64,000 nt of DNA from Pseudomonas sp. WJP1 (GCF_028471945.1 NZ_CP110128.1:5010501-5074500); one strand, 5' to 3'. Shown: positions 39,120-51,217, counted from the stretch's first letter. Translations and numbers: made by a program. The notes: generated by a model not told the origin, from the sequence alone.

Positions 39120-40079
39120 TCAGGCCGCTTCAGCCACCTGCAGACCCAACAAACGTGAGACCTGATCCAGTTCAGTCTCACGGCGCAGGACGGTGAACAG
39201 CTCTACCGCCTCCGGATAATTGCGGGTCAACATCGCCAGCCACTGCTTCAAGCGACCCGGCGATTGGCGTGCTGTCATCTGCGCCTTGGCTTGCAGCCAG
39301 AAGTCCTGGATGAGCGGCAACAGTTCGGCCCAGGTCATCTCGACGACTTCTTCACCGGCCTTCGCCGCTGCGATTTGCCGGGCGAGATCCGGGCGCGAAA
39401 CCAGGCCACGACCGAGCATGATGTCTTCCACGCCACTGATTTCCCGGCAACGGCGCCAGTCTTCGACGCTCCAGATATCGCCGTTGGCGAACACCGGCAC
39501 CTTGACCACGTCCTGTACGCGCGGGATCCACTCCCAATGGGCGGGTGGCTTGTAGCCGTCGGTCTTGGTCCGTGCGTGGACCACGATATGCTCGGCGCCG
39601 CCTTCAGCCAGGGCCGTGGCGCAGACCAGCGAACCGTCCGGGCTATCAAAGCCCAGGCGCATCTTGGCCGTTACCGGGATGTGCGCCGGAACGGCGCGAC
39701 GGACATGCTCGACGATCTGGTTGAGCAGCTCAGGCTCCTTGAGCAGCACGGCACCGCCCCGGGACTTGTTGACCGTCTTGGCCGGGCAGCCGAAATTGAG
39801 GTCGATCACCTCAGAGCCCAGCTCGCACGCCAGCGCGGCGTTTTCCGCCAGGCACACTGGATCGGAACCCAGCAGCTGTACGCGCAGTGGCACACCAGAG
39901 GCAGTCCGGGCACCGTTCAGCAGCTCCGGGCCGAATTTATGGAAATAGGCAGGCGTGAGCAGTTGGTCGTTGACCCGAATGAACTCGGTCACGCACCAAT
40001 CAATACCGCCCACTCGGGTCAGCACGTCGCGCAGGATATCGTCGACCAACCCCTCCATGGGTGCCAAGGCAATTTGCAT
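39120..40079 (-). CDS. dusC: tRNA-dihydrouridine synthase, DusC type
   Basis: A 319-residue flavoenzyme. It starts [14 protein letters not shown], has [20 protein letters not shown] with the catalytic Cys at about 98, and [10 protein letters not shown] for FMN binding. The N-terminal MEG motif and overall length fit DusC, which reduces U16 of tRNA. A TTG five codons upstream is a poorer start than ATG 40079. Confidence 0.92.
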   Translation of the reverse strand: MQIALAPMEGLVDDILRDVLTRVGGIDWCVTEFIRVNDQLLTPAYFHKFGPELLNGARTASGVPLRVQLLGSDPVCLAENAALACELGSEVIDLNFGCPAKTVNKSRGGAVLLKEPELLNQIVEHVRRAVPAHIPVTAKMRLGFDSPDGSLVCATALAEGGAEHIVVHARTKTDGYKPPAHWEWIPRVQDVVKVPVFANGDIWSVEDWRRCREISGVEDIMLGRGLVSRPDLARQIAAAKAGEEVVEMTWAELLPLIQDFWLQAKAQMTARQSPGRLKQWLAMLTRNYPEAVELFTVLRRETELDQVSRLLGLQVAEAA

Positions 40080-40177
40080 GAAAAACACACTCAACGAAAA
40101 ACGTGCGGCAGTTTACTGGTTTCGGCGTGCAGAAGGTATTTCGTCAGACCGGATGGTGGCGTTTGTGCGGACGTCTT

Positions 40178-40212
40178 CGCTGTAGGAGCGAGGCTTGCCC
40201 GCGAAGAGGCCC
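40178..40212. repeat. Single degenerate REP unit
   Basis: ctgtaggagcgaggcttgcc followed by cgcgaagaggcc resembles one arm of the REP family, without an inverted partner. Confidence 0.55.
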
Positions 40213-40222
40213 GTTCGGACAA

Positions 40223-40660
40223 TCAGATCGTGAGCTGCAACGCAGGCCCGTAACCTTCGATGAATTCCGCAGGCATGCGCTTGGGCTTGCCCGTGGACAG
40301 CTCGATGCAAACGAACGTGGTTTGCGCGCGCAGCAAGGTCGAGTTGTCGCTGGGGCGCTTCAGCTGGAAATGCCGGGTCATCCGCAGGCGCTGGTCCCAA
40401 TCGACGATCCAGGTCGCCAACTGCAGCTCGTCGCCTTCATAGGCGGCCGCCAGGTAATCGATCTCGTGCCGCACCACCGCCATCGCCCGGTCCAGCCGCC
40501 GATATTCGACCAGATCCAGGCCGAGGCGCTGGGAGTGGCGCCAGGCACAGCGTTCGAGCCAGGTCACGTACACCGCGTTATTGGCGTGCCCCAGCCCGTC
40601 GATGTCTTCGGCGCCCACTTGCAGATCAATGATAAACGGCGTTGCCCGATCCCAGCCCAT
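40223..40660 (-). CDS. Hotdog-fold acyl-CoA thioesterase (4-hydroxybenzoyl-CoA thioesterase family)
   Basis: A 145-residue protein with the active-site stretch DIDGLGHANNAVYVTWLE at about 17-34, typical of YbgC/FadM-type thioesterases. It hydrolyses acyl-CoA or acyl-ACP; the natural substrate is unknown. ATG 40660 follows a GGGGAG site, and the open frame upstream to 40768 is not needed. It is on the same strand as dusC but separated by 143 bases. Confidence 0.88.
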   Translation of the reverse strand: MGWDRATPFIIDLQVGAEDIDGLGHANNAVYVTWLERCAWRHSQRLGLDLVEYRRLDRAMAVVRHEIDYLAAAYEGDELQLATWIVDWDQRLRMTRHFQLKRPSDNSTLLRAQTTFVCIELSTGKPKRMPAEFIEGYGPALQLTI

Positions 40661-40709
40661 GCCCCACTCCCCGGTCAGATTGATTCGACCCGGGCAGTGT
40701 AACGGATGC

Positions 40710-41543
40710 TCAGGCCGATTGGCGCGATTGCAGGCTGCGACCGGCCAGCAGTGATAACACGCCATCAATCACCCGCGGGTCGGCCAGCACCCGCTGATGA
40801 CCGCCTTCCTGCAGACGCAGCAGGCGACTGTCGAACCAGGCTTCGTGGATCAGCTGCGATTCCTTGACCGGGACATGGGTGTCATCTTCGGCATGCACGA
40901 TCAGGCCAGGCATGTCGAGCTGGTAGTGCGCGACATCCAGCATCGCCGCGCGCATGCCGACGTCAGTCTCGACCTGGCGGATGAACGCCGAACGGGCTTT
41001 CGGGGGCAACCCCACATAGCGTGCGAAACCGCGCAATACCCCGAGAATCCGCGCCGGGGCGGCGATGCTGACCAGGGTTTCGGTGCGCAGGCCCAATTGC
41101 ACGGCGAGCATGGCACTGGCACCGCCCATCGAGTGGCCGATGACCGCTTGCAGCGGCGGCAACTCGGCGGCAGCTTCAAGCATGGCACGGGCGAACAGCA
41201 CGACATTCGCCTCACGCCCGGGCGAGCGACCGTGCGCCGGGCCGTCCAGGGCGACAACCGAATAACCGGCATCGACCAGCGCCGTGATCAGGCTGGCAAA
41301 CTGCGTGGGCCGGCCTTCCCAGCCGTGCATCAGCAACACTGCCGGGCCTTGCCCCCAGCGCAAGGCCGAGAGGCCGAAACGCAAAGTGATTCGTTCGGAT
41401 TTGGCCAGCAGCGGCAATTCCCAATCACGCGGTGGAAAATCGCGCGGAGTCATGAACGCCAGCCGCATTTTGCTCGCCACCAGCTTGGGGGCGAACCAGC
41501 CCAAGGTGCCATTAACGCCACGAACCCACTTCAACGTGCTCAT
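40710..41543 (-). CDS. Alpha/beta hydrolase
   Basis: A 277-residue hydrolase. It has HGWEGRPTQF as the oxyanion-hole region, nucleophile Ser in GHSMGG near residue 139, Asp in HAEDDTHVP and His in EGGHQRV. No substrate can be named. It is followed by the thioesterase gene and preceded by the TetR gene on the same strand, with 29 bases between, so a tetR-hydrolase operon is likely. Confidence 0.9.
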   Translation of the reverse strand: MSTLKWVRGVNGTLGWFAPKLVASKMRLAFMTPRDFPPRDWELPLLAKSERITLRFGLSALRWGQGPAVLLMHGWEGRPTQFASLITALVDAGYSVVALDGPAHGRSPGREANVVLFARAMLEAAAELPPLQAVIGHSMGGASAMLAVQLGLRTETLVSIAAPARILGVLRGFARYVGLPPKARSAFIRQVETDVGMRAAMLDVAHYQLDMPGLIVHAEDDTHVPVKESQLIHEAWFDSRLLRLQEGGHQRVLADPRVIDGVLSLLAGRSLQSRQSA

Positions 41544-41572
41544 CGCATTCTCCCCAGGCCGCAGCCTTCAGG

Positions 41573-42112
41573 TCAACGCACCGCCGACTTGGCCGCGCGC
41601 AGCAAACGATCGGATAAATCACCGGGGCCCAGCGCCCGTGCCAGCGCCAGGCCGCCCACCATCAAGGCCAGATCGGCCAGGGCTTTGTCGGTGTCTTCAG
41701 GACTGGCCGCCAACTGCGCGACCATCAGTTCCATGTGCTCATTCAGGGCGATTCGAAACGCCTCAGGCAGGCGTCCGAGTTCACCGATCGAGGCCGGGAT
41801 CGGGCACGCAGATTCGCTGGAATCACGGTGTTTGCGTGACAGATAAAACGCAGCGACCAACGCGCGACGCTCTTCACCGGTCAATTGGGCATCCATGTCG
41901 GCAATCAGGTCACGGCGGTGACCCAGCAACTGCTTGAACGCTTCGAGCATCATGGCGTCCTTGCTTTCGAAGTGCGCATAAAAGCCGCCGACGGTCAGGC
42001 CGGCTGCGCCCATCACTTCGCCAACGCTTGGCTCGGCCGGACCGCGCTGGATCAGCGCGGCGCTGGCAGCCTTGAGGATGCGTTCGCGGGTTTGAGCTTT
42101 TTTATCGTTCAT
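41573..42112 (-). CDS. TetR/AcrR family regulator
   Basis: A 179-residue repressor-type protein. The N-terminal helix-turn-helix is within residues 5-52 (TRERILKAASAAL, then GLTVGGFYAHFESKDAMM), and the C-terminal domain is a variable ligand-binding domain. It probably represses itself and the hydrolase gene downstream through a palindrome 24 bases upstream of its start. Confidence 0.92.
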   Translation of the reverse strand: MNDKKAQTRERILKAASAALIQRGPAEPSVGEVMGAAGLTVGGFYAHFESKDAMMLEAFKQLLGHRRDLIADMDAQLTGEERRALVAAFYLSRKHRDSSESACPIPASIGELGRLPEAFRIALNEHMELMVAQLAASPEDTDKALADLALMVGGLALARALGPGDLSDRLLRAAKSAVR

Positions 42113-42135
42113 CGTTGCCTCCGAATATTACGACT

Positions 42136-42148
42136 AGAATATTATTCT
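42136..42148. promoter_or_regulatory. Palindromic operator candidate for the TetR regulator
   Basis: agaatattattct is a perfect 6-1-6 palindrome, 24 bases upstream of the tetR start and embedded in AT-rich DNA that could hold the promoter. Partly matching half-sites (gaatatta, ataataat) flank it on both sides. Confidence 0.55.
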
Positions 42149-42235
42149 CATAATAATTTTCTGCAAGTCGTGGATGTGACCGCTGGTCTGAAGAACAGTT
42201 TGGGAGAAAGGGGGAGATTTGGCCAAACGCCAGAC

Positions 42236-42271
42236 AAACAAAAGGGCCATTCAATAATTGAATGACCCTTA
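42236..42271 (-). terminator. Terminator of the Glu/Ala tRNA cluster
   Basis: On the minus strand the stem AAGGGTCATTCAAT/ATTGAATGGCCCTT is followed by TTG and T-rich sequence. It lies 26 bases after the last tRNA-Glu. Confidence 0.85.
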
Positions 42272-42296
42272 TAAAATCCCGCAGAGCGGGTAATCG

Positions 42297-42372
42297 TGGC
42301 GTCCCCTAGGGGACTCGAACCCCTGTTACCGCCGTGAAAGGGCGGTGTCCTAGGCCACTAGACGAAGGGGAC
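42297..42372 (-). tRNA. tRNA-Glu (TTC), distal copy
   Basis: A 76-nt tRNA with encoded CCA, acceptor GTCCCCT pairing with AGGGGAC, and anticodon loop CTTTCAC with anticodon TTC. Identical to the copy at 42581-42656. Confidence 0.97.
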
Positions 42373-42451
42373 GCAAACCCTTCTATACACTGATCAGCGC
42401 TGAGAACTGATCGATTCAAGGCCGGTGTGGCCAGACCTTGAACTGTAAAAT

Positions 42452-42527
42452 TGGTGGAGCTAAGCGGGATCGAACCGCTGACCTCCTGCATGCCATGCAG
42501 GCGCTCTCCCAGCTGAGCTATAGCCCC
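42452..42527 (-). tRNA. tRNA-Ala (GGC), distal copy
   Basis: A 76-nt tRNA with encoded CCA, acceptor GGGGCTA pairing with TAGCTCC, and anticodon GGC in the loop ATGGCAT. Its anticodon and T stems differ from the other copy by compensatory pairs. Confidence 0.97.
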
Positions 42528-42580
42528 AGATTTTTCGCCTCGCGGCGGAGCGACATCTTGCAACATCGCTTCTGTAAAAC

Positions 42581-42656
42581 TGGCGTCCCCTAGGGGACTC
42601 GAACCCCTGTTACCGCCGTGAAAGGGCGGTGTCCTAGGCCACTAGACGAAGGGGAC
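42581..42656 (-). tRNA. tRNA-Glu (TTC), proximal copy
   Basis: A 76-nt tRNA with encoded CCA and anticodon TTC, identical in sequence to the distal copy 284 bases away. Confidence 0.97.
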
Positions 42657-42735
42657 GCAAACCCTTCTATACAACTGATCAGTGCTGAGTACTGATCGAT
42701 TCAAAGTCGGCGTGGCCAGACCTTGAACTGTAAAT

Positions 42736-42811
<76 letters not shown>

Positions 42812-42856
42812 TCATCGTTGATGTTGCCGTTGGCTTCATCGCTGAGGACGGGGCGA

Positions 42857-42885
42857 ATCTTAAGGGCGTATCGAAAGTCTGTCAA
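42857..42885 (-). promoter_or_regulatory. Strong sigma-70 promoter of the Glu/Ala tRNA cluster
   Basis: On the minus strand TTGACA (42880-42885) and TAAGAT (42857-42862) have a 17-base spacer. A GC-rich discriminator (TCGCCCCG) follows, as in ppGpp-controlled stable RNA promoters. An A/T-rich tract immediately upstream resembles an UP element. Confidence 0.88.
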
Positions 42886-43026
42886 ACTTATTTTTCAAAA
42901 AATTTAAAATTTTTTGCCGACATAACAATCACTTACCGCCCTCCCCCCGAAAAATCGGGAGTCTGAGGACCACTGCGCGCCCAACGACAGGCGTGCGCAA
43001 TGGCCATCAGTCCGTCATCAAGCGTG

Positions 43027-44508
43027 TCAGGCGATAGCGCCCAACAGCTTTTCCCACTCCTTGTTTTCTTTCTTCGACACGCCGCCCAGCAGGTCGATCG
43101 CCTGGCGCAGACGGAAACGGGTCAGGTCCGGCCCGAGGATTTCCATCGCATCGAGCACCGACACCGAGCTGGCCTGGCCGGTGATCGCGGCGAACATCAG
43201 CGGCATGGCGTCACGCAGCTTCAGCTCCAGGGATTCGACCACCGCCTGAATGGTCGCGGTGATGCTGTCCTTCTCCCACTGGCGCAGGCTTTCGAGCTTC
43301 CACAGGATCAACTGCATCAACTGGCGAACCTGATCACCCGAGAGCTTCTTCGATTCGAACAGCTTGGCGTCCGGATTCACCCCACCGGCAAAGAAGAACC
43401 CGGCCAGCGGTGCGACCTGGCTGAAGGTCTCGACGCGGCCCTGCACGTGCGGCGCGATCTTCATCATGTATTCAGCGTTGAACGCCCACTTCTGCACGCG
43501 CGCGGCGAATTCTTCCACCGGCAGGTCACGCAACCACTGGCCATTGAGCCACGACAGCTTCTCGATGTCGAAAATCGGCCCGCCGAGGGAGACGCGCTTG
43601 AGGTCGAAGTTATCGACCATTTCCTGCAGCGAGAACTTCTCGCGCTCGTCCGGCATCGACCAGCCCATGCGGCCCAGGTAGTTGAGCATGGCTTCGGGCA
43701 TGAAGCCCATGCGCTCGTAGAAGGTCACCGAGGTCGGGTTCTTGCGCTTGGACAGCTTGCTCTTGTCCGGGTTACGCAGCAGCGGCATGTAGCACAGCTC
43801 CGGTTGTTCCCAGCCGAAGTATTCGTACAAGAGGATCAGTTTCGGCGCCGACGGCAGCCACTCTTCGCCGCGCAGCACGTGGGTGATGCCCATCAGGTGG
43901 TCATCGACCACGTTGGCCAGGAAGTACGTCGGCAGGCCGTCGGTCTTCATCAGGACTTGCATGTCCATGCGGTCCCAAGGAATTTCCACGTCGCCACGCA
44001 GCATGTCCGGTACCACGCAAACGCCTTCGCTCGGGACTTTCATGCGGATCACGTGAGGTTCGCCAGCGGCCAGGCGGCGCGCCACTTCTTCCTTGGACAG
44101 CAACAGCGCACGGCCGTCGTAACGTGGGGTTTCGCCACGGGCCATTTGCTCGGCGCGCATCTGGTCCAGCTCTTCGGCGGTGCAGAAGCACGGGAAGGCG
44201 TGACCCAGGTCGACCAGCTGCTGGCAGTACTTCTGATAGATCTCGCCGCGCTCGCTCTGACGGTATGGACCGTGCGGGCCACCAACGTCCGGGCCTTCGC
44301 TCCAGTCGATACCCAGCCAGCGCAGGGCGTCGAAAATCTGCTGTTCGGACTCGCGGGTCGAACGCAGCTGGTCGGTGTCTTCGATCCGCAGGATGAACTC
44401 ACCGCCGTGCTGCTTGGCAAAGCAGTAGTTGAACAGTGCGATGTAAGCGGTACCTACGTGGGGGTCCCCGGTAGGCGATGGCGCGATGCGCGTGCGGACG
44501 GTGGTCAT
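43027..44508 (-). CDS. gltX: Glutamyl-tRNA synthetase
   Basis: A 493-residue class I synthetase. The HIGH-type motif is [13 protein letters not shown] (from residue 10), and the KMSKS-type motif is KLSKRKNP at about 245. It charges tRNA-Glu, whose genes lie directly downstream on the same strand. The start ATG 44508 gives [14 protein letters not shown]; the upstream open frame has no family match. Confidence 0.97.
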   Translation of the reverse strand: MTTVRTRIAPSPTGDPHVGTAYIALFNYCFAKQHGGEFILRIEDTDQLRSTRESEQQIFDALRWLGIDWSEGPDVGGPHGPYRQSERGEIYQKYCQQLVDLGHAFPCFCTAEELDQMRAEQMARGETPRYDGRALLLSKEEVARRLAAGEPHVIRMKVPSEGVCVVPDMLRGDVEIPWDRMDMQVLMKTDGLPTYFLANVVDDHLMGITHVLRGEEWLPSAPKLILLYEYFGWEQPELCYMPLLRNPDKSKLSKRKNPTSVTFYERMGFMPEAMLNYLGRMGWSMPDEREKFSLQEMVDNFDLKRVSLGGPIFDIEKLSWLNGQWLRDLPVEEFAARVQKWAFNAEYMMKIAPHVQGRVETFSQVAPLAGFFFAGGVNPDAKLFESKKLSGDQVRQLMQLILWKLESLRQWEKDSITATIQAVVESLELKLRDAMPLMFAAITGQASSVSVLDAMEILGPDLTRFRLRQAIDLLGGVSKKENKEWEKLLGAIA

Positions 44509-44728
44509 GGCAAGTCTCGAAAAGAAGATCAAACAAAGGGCGAATGGTAACAGGCGACACCCGCCCCGCTCCAGTGAACAGGGCATTTAAGCCAAGTTTG
44601 CGCCTACAACGCCTGTATGCCGTGGTGAATGGCCGAATATCAGCCGATGGCATTTACCGTTTATCGGCTGTATGCCAGATTCACCTGCTGATAACTTTCC
44701 TTACATATTCTCGACTACAGTTTGCCCC

Positions 44729-45817
44729 ATGCCTGCCCAACTCAAGCGTCGCCTGTCCATCTTCCTGTTGATTGTCCTGCTGATCGCCGGGGGCTTTTTC
44801 GCCCATTGGTTTTTCAACGGACGGTTTTATGAAAGCACTGACAACGCCTATGTCCAGGGCGAGATCACCCGGGTGTCGAGCCAGTTGGGCGCGCGCATCG
44901 ATGAGGTGCTGGTGCAGGACAACCAGCACGTCGAGAAAGGCCAGTTGCTGATCCGGCTCGAAGGCGATGACTTCCGCCTCGCGGTCGAGCGCGCCAACGC
45001 GACGCTCGCCACCCGCCAGGCCGAACGCCTGCAAGCCCAGAGCAAACTGACCCAGCAGGCCAGCCTGATTGCCGCCAGCGACGCGCAGGTGGCGTCCAGT
45101 CAGGCGAGCCTGGGCCGTTCACAGATCGACCTGACCCGCGCCGAGACCTTGCGCAAGCCCGGTTATGTCTCGGAAGAACGCGTGACCACGCTCTCCGCCG
45201 ACAACCACATTGCCCGCTCACAGCTGCTCAAGGCCCAGGCGGACGCCCAGGGCCAGCGCCAGCAAATCAACGCGCTGAACGCCGAAATCAAACGCCTCGA
45301 CGCGCAGATTGCCAATGCCAGGGCCGACCTGGCCCAGGCCGAGCTGAACCTCACCCGCAGTGAAATCCATGCGCCGATCAGCGGCCTGATCGGCCAGCGT
45401 GCCGCGCGCAATGGCCAATTCGTGCAGGCCGGCGCCTATCTGTTGTCGGTGGTGCCCGATGAAGACATCTGGATTCAGGCCAACTTCAAGGAAACCCAGA
45501 TTGGCCATATGCAACCCGGACAGAAAGCCGAACTGACCTTCGACGCCTACGGCGACACGCCGATCGAAGCCCGTGTCGACAGCCTGTTCGCCGCCTCGGG
45601 GGCGCAGTTCAGCCTGTTGCCGCCGGACAATGCCACGGGCAACTTCACCAAGGTCGTGCAACGGATCCCGGTGAAACTGACCTTCGCCGCCGACAACCCT
45701 CTGCGCGGCAAGATCCGCCCAGGCATGTCGGTGACCGCCAAGGTCAACATCAAGGACACGCCTGAAGACCTCACCAGCAAACTAAGCAGCAAAGACACCC
45801 CTGACGATGGCCGGTGA
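44729..45817 (+). CDS. emrA: HlyD/EmrA family membrane fusion protein
   Basis: A 362-residue periplasmic adaptor. A membrane anchor lies at about 8-30, YESTDNAYVQGE at about 35-46 is the EmrA hallmark, a coiled-coil hairpin spans about 95-205, and a barrel domain includes VVPDEDIWIQANFKETQIG. It connects the MFS pump encoded next to an outer-membrane channel. ATG 44729 was chosen over an upstream in-frame codon because it directly precedes the charged and hydrophobic anchor. It overlaps the pump gene by 11 bases. Confidence 0.93.
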   Translation: MPAQLKRRLSIFLLIVLLIAGGFFAHWFFNGRFYESTDNAYVQGEITRVSSQLGARIDEVLVQDNQHVEKGQLLIRLEGDDFRLAVERANATLATRQAERLQAQSKLTQQASLIAASDAQVASSQASLGRSQIDLTRAETLRKPGYVSEERVTTLSADNHIARSQLLKAQADAQGQRQQINALNAEIKRLDAQIANARADLAQAELNLTRSEIHAPISGLIGQRAARNGQFVQAGAYLLSVVPDEDIWIQANFKETQIGHMQPGQKAELTFDAYGDTPIEARVDSLFAASGAQFSLLPPDNATGNFTKVVQRIPVKLTFAADNPLRGKIRPGMSVTAKVNIKDTPEDLTSKLSSKDTPDDGR

Positions 45818-47357
45818 TCAACTGATCCGCCCGGTCGGGGAACCGACCCGGCGGGACTGGATCGCGGTTATGAGCGTGATGCTCGGCGCCTTCATGGCGG
45901 TGCTCGACATCCAGATCACCAACTCCTCGCTCAAGGACATTCAGGGCGCGCTGTCGGCAACCCTGGAAGAAGGATCGTGGATTTCCACCTCGTACCTGGT
46001 GGCGGAAATCATCATGATCCCGCTGACCGCGTGGCTGGTTCAGCTGTTATCGGCGCGACGCCTGGCGGTGTGGGTGTCCCTCGGTTTTCTGGTTGCCTCG
46101 CTGCTGTGCTCCATGGCCTGGAGCCTGGAGAGCATGATCGTCTTTCGTGCCTTGCAGGGCTTCACGGGCGGCGCGCTGATTCCGTTGGCGTTCACCCTGA
46201 CCCTGATCAAACTCCCCGAACATCACCGCGCCAAAGGCATGGCGATGTTCGCCATGACTGCCACCTTCGCTCCTTCGATCGGCCCGACGCTCGGTGGCTG
46301 GCTGACGGAAAACTGGGGCTGGGAATACATTTTCTACATCAACATACCGCCTGGCCTGCTCATGATCGCCGGCCTGATGTACGGCCTGGAAAAGAAGGCA
46401 GCCCACTGGGAACTGCTGAAAAGCACCGACTACGCCGGGATTGTCACCCTGGGCGTCGGCCTGGGCTGTTTGCAGGTGTTCCTGGAGGAAGGCCATCGCA
46501 AGGACTGGCTGGAGTCGGACCTGATCGTGGCTCTGGGCAGCATCGCGCTGATCAGCCTGATCACCTTCGTGATCGTACAGTTTTCCAAACCCAATCCGCT
46601 GATCAACCTCGGCATCCTGGGCAATCGCAACTTCGGTCTATCGAGCATTTCCAGCATCGGAATGGGGGTTGGGCTGTACGGGTCGATCTACCTCTTGCCG
46701 CTGTATCTGGCGCAGATCCAGAACTACAACGCCCTGCAGATCGGCGAAGTGATCATGTGGATGGGCGTGCCGCAGCTGTTCCTGATTCCGCTGGTGCCCA
46801 AGTTGATGAAGGTTGTCTCGCCGAAATGGCTGTGCACGATTGGCTTCGGCCTGTTCGGCCTGGCGAGTTTTTCCTCTGGCGTGCTCAACCCGGATTTCGC
46901 CGGGCCACAGTTCAACCAGATCCAGATCATTCGCGCCTTGGGCCAGCCGCTGATCATGGTCACCATTTCGCTGATCGCCACGGCGTACATCCTGCCCCAG
47001 GATGCGGGCTCGGCGTCGAGCCTGTTCAACATCCTGCGCAACCTCGGCGGCGCCATCGGCATCGCCCTCCTCGCCACCCTGCTGGATGCGCGGACCAAGA
47101 CCTACTTCGATTATCTGCGCGAGGCGATCGTGCCGAGCAATCCGCAGGTGGCCGAACGCCTGGCGTCATTGACCAGCACCCTGGGCAACGAAACGGCGGC
47201 GTTGGGCAAACTCAGTGAGATCGCCCACCAGCAGGCGTCGATCATGGCCTACAACGATGCGTTTCATTTTGTCGGGATTGCGCTGGGGATCAGCATGTTG
47301 GCGGTGTTGTTGACCAGGACATTGCCGGCAGGGTTGAAGGCTGGGGAAGCACATTGA
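45807..47357 (+). CDS. emrB: DHA2 family MFS drug transporter (EmrB-like)
   Basis: A 516-residue protein with 14 membrane helices. RRDWIAVMSVMLGAFMAVLD leads into LDIQITNSSL, the DHA2 motif D1. GFTGGALIPLAF and PTLGGWLTENWGW follow. Proton-driven export of hydrophobic compounds with the EmrA-type partner is expected. There is no regulator gene adjacent. Confidence 0.93.
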   Translation: MAGDQLIRPVGEPTRRDWIAVMSVMLGAFMAVLDIQITNSSLKDIQGALSATLEEGSWISTSYLVAEIIMIPLTAWLVQLLSARRLAVWVSLGFLVASLLCSMAWSLESMIVFRALQGFTGGALIPLAFTLTLIKLPEHHRAKGMAMFAMTATFAPSIGPTLGGWLTENWGWEYIFYINIPPGLLMIAGLMYGLEKKAAHWELLKSTDYAGIVTLGVGLGCLQVFLEEGHRKDWLESDLIVALGSIALISLITFVIVQFSKPNPLINLGILGNRNFGLSSISSIGMGVGLYGSIYLLPLYLAQIQNYNALQIGEVIMWMGVPQLFLIPLVPKLMKVVSPKWLCTIGFGLFGLASFSSGVLNPDFAGPQFNQIQIIRALGQPLIMVTISLIATAYILPQDAGSASSLFNILRNLGGAIGIALLATLLDARTKTYFDYLREAIVPSNPQVAERLASLTSTLGNETAALGKLSEIAHQQASIMAYNDAFHFVGIALGISMLAVLLTRTLPAGLKAGEAH

Positions 47358-47374
47358 TTTTGTAGCACCCTGAA

Positions 47375-47478
47375 TGGCCTCATCGCGGGCAAGCCCGCTC
47401 CCACAAGGTTTTGTGTCGCAAACCGATTATGTGAACACCGCAAAACCTGTGGGAGCGGGCTTGCCCGCGATGAGGCCA
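47375..47478. repeat. Inverted REP pair, GCGGGCAAGCCCGC subtype
   Basis: tggcctcatcgcgggcaagc and its reverse complement ending at 47478 flank about 44 bases between the convergent emrB and uvrB genes. It may act as a bidirectional transcription barrier. Confidence 0.85.
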
Positions 47479-47494
47479 GTCCAGGCACCGCAAA

Positions 47495-49510
<2,016 letters not shown>

Positions 49511-49846
49511 GTAAAACCCCTGGGATCACTCTTGCCGGTAAAACCGACACGAACGAGAAAGACCGCAAACGACCGATGTCGCCCGAGGAAAAAACTGGAT
49601 TGCGCTCAATGTGGAGCCGATTGCCAGCGCTTTCAAGGCAAACGTCCTACAACGGGTAAAGCCTTTGACGGCGCCAATCGACTAACGGTCGAAAAATAAT
49701 GGAAAAAACTTACCTTAAAAGCCGATTCGTCTGTCGCCATCACTCGCGGATGGCCTCTATACTAGCTCCCCGTTTGTGCACCGCTCTAGTGCATTCGGCT
49801 GGAGCGCGACACGTCCCTCCATTCTCCATTCAGAGCCGCCGCAAAA
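49511..49846. other. uvrB/aminotransferase divergent intergenic region
   Basis: 336 bases without a gene. It contains the presumed promoters of both genes. The only promoter element I can point to is a TATACT box at 49758-49763. An inverted repeat tgcac-N7-gtgca at 49777-49793 lies just downstream of that box. Confidence 0.5.
49734..49763 (+). promoter_or_regulatory. Possible sigma-70 promoter of the aromatic aminotransferase gene
   Basis: TATACT (49758-49763) with a weak -35 TCGCCA 18 bases upstream. The predicted leader to ATG 49847 is about 75 bases. Confidence 0.4.
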
Positions 49847-51043
49847 ATGAGCCTGTTCTCCGCTGTCGAAATGGCACCACGCGATCCAATCCTGGGCCTC
49901 AACGAAGCATTCAACGCCGATACCCGTACCAACAAGGTCAACCTGGGAGTCGGTGTTTATTGCAACGAGGAGGGGAAAATTCCACTCCTGCGCGCCGTTG
50001 TCGAAGCCGAAACCATTCGCGCCGCTCAACACGTTTCCCGTGGCTACCTGCCAATCGACGGCATCGCCGCCTACGACCAGGCTGTGCAAAAACTGCTGTT
50101 CGGCAATGATTCGCCGTTGATCGCCGCTGGCCGTGTCATCACCACCCAGGCTGTCGGCGGTACCGGCGCACTGAAAATCGGTGCCGACTTCCTCAAGCAA
50201 CTGCTGCCGAACGCCGTTGTGGCGATCAGCGATCCGAGCTGGGAAAACCACCGCGCGCTGTTCGAAACCGCCGGTTTCCCGGTGCAGAACTACCGTTACT
50301 ACGACGCCGCGACCCACGACGTGAACCGTACCGGCATGCTGGAAGACCTGAACGCGCTGCCAAACGGCTCGATCATTGTGCTGCACGCCTGCTGCCACAA
50401 CCCGACCGGCGTGGACCTGAGCCCGGCGGACTGGAAAAACGTCCTGGAAGTCGTTAAAGCCAAAGGCCACGTGCCGTTCCTCGACATGGCCTACCAGGGC
50501 TTCGGCGATGGCATCGACGAAGACGCCGCTGCCGTACGTCTGTTTGCTGAGTCGGGCCTGACTTTCTTCGCTTCCAGCTCGTTCTCCAAGTCGTTCTCGC
50601 TGTACGGCGAGCGCGTTGGCGCCCTGTCGATCGTCAGCGAATCGAAAGAAGAAAGCGCGCGCGTGTTGTCGCAAGTCAAACGCGTGATCCGCACCAACTA
50701 CTCCAACCCGCCGACTCACGGTGCCAGCGTTGTCGCTGCGGTGCTGAACAGCCCGGAACTGCGCGCCCAGTGGGAAACCGAACTGGCCGAAATGCGCCTG
50801 CGCATTCGTGGCATGCGCACCCAGATGGTCGACCTGTTGGCACAAAAAGCGCCTCAGCGCGATTTCAGCTTCGTCGGTCGCCAGTGCGGCATGTTCTCGT
50901 ACTCCGGCTTGAGCGTTGAACAAGTGCATCGCCTGCGCAACGAGTTCGGCATCTACGCCCTGGACACCGGTCGTATCTGCGTGGCTGCGCTGAACCAGAG
51001 CAACATCAAGGTTGTGACGGATGCGATCGTTCAGGTGATCTGA
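49847..51043 (+). CDS. tyrB: Aromatic amino acid aminotransferase (TyrB/PhhC type)
   Basis: A 398-residue fold-type I aminotransferase. PLP-lysine is in SSFSKSFSLYGERVGAL (about 245-261), HACCHNPTGVD (about 186) contacts the cofactor, and the C-terminal arginine is in DTGRICVAALN. Family I alpha; aspartate and aromatic aminotransferases are close relatives, so the substrate preference is an inference from Pseudomonas gene order next to uvrB. Confidence 0.88.
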   Translation: MSLFSAVEMAPRDPILGLNEAFNADTRTNKVNLGVGVYCNEEGKIPLLRAVVEAETIRAAQHVSRGYLPIDGIAAYDQAVQKLLFGNDSPLIAAGRVITTQAVGGTGALKIGADFLKQLLPNAVVAISDPSWENHRALFETAGFPVQNYRYYDAATHDVNRTGMLEDLNALPNGSIIVLHACCHNPTGVDLSPADWKNVLEVVKAKGHVPFLDMAYQGFGDGIDEDAAAVRLFAESGLTFFASSSFSKSFSLYGERVGALSIVSESKEESARVLSQVKRVIRTNYSNPPTHGASVVAAVLNSPELRAQWETELAEMRLRIRGMRTQMVDLLAQKAPQRDFSFVGRQCGMFSYSGLSVEQVHRLRNEFGIYALDTGRICVAALNQSNIKVVTDAIVQVI

Positions 51044-51059
51044 ACTGTCTGCTGACATG

Positions 51060-51096
51060 AAAAACGGGAAGCCATCGGGCTTCCCGTTTTTTATTT
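51060..51096 (+). terminator. Rho-independent terminator of tyrB
   Basis: The stem ACGGGAAGCC/GGCTTCCCGT is followed by TTTTTTATTT, 16 bases after the stop codon. Confidence 0.92.
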
Positions 51097-51152
51097 GTCG
51101 CAGATAATTTTCAAAGCAGAGCCTCACACCTCTAAACTTCACACAATTCAAA

Positions 51153-51179
51153 TGTGGGAGCGGCGGCGCCGCTCCCACA
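51153..51179. repeat. Self-complementary REP-like palindrome
   Basis: tgtgggagcggc and gccgctcccaca are perfect complements around ggc. It shares the conserved ctcccaca flank with the other REPs but has a fused, loopless centre. Confidence 0.8.
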
Positions 51180-51217
51180 GGTTTTGTGTGCACCCGAGAA
51201 CCACTGCGAGAACTGAT

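Noticed and set aside
49511..49846. LexA/SOS box upstream of uvrB
   Set aside because: I found no CTG-N10-CAG site of acceptable quality in this region.
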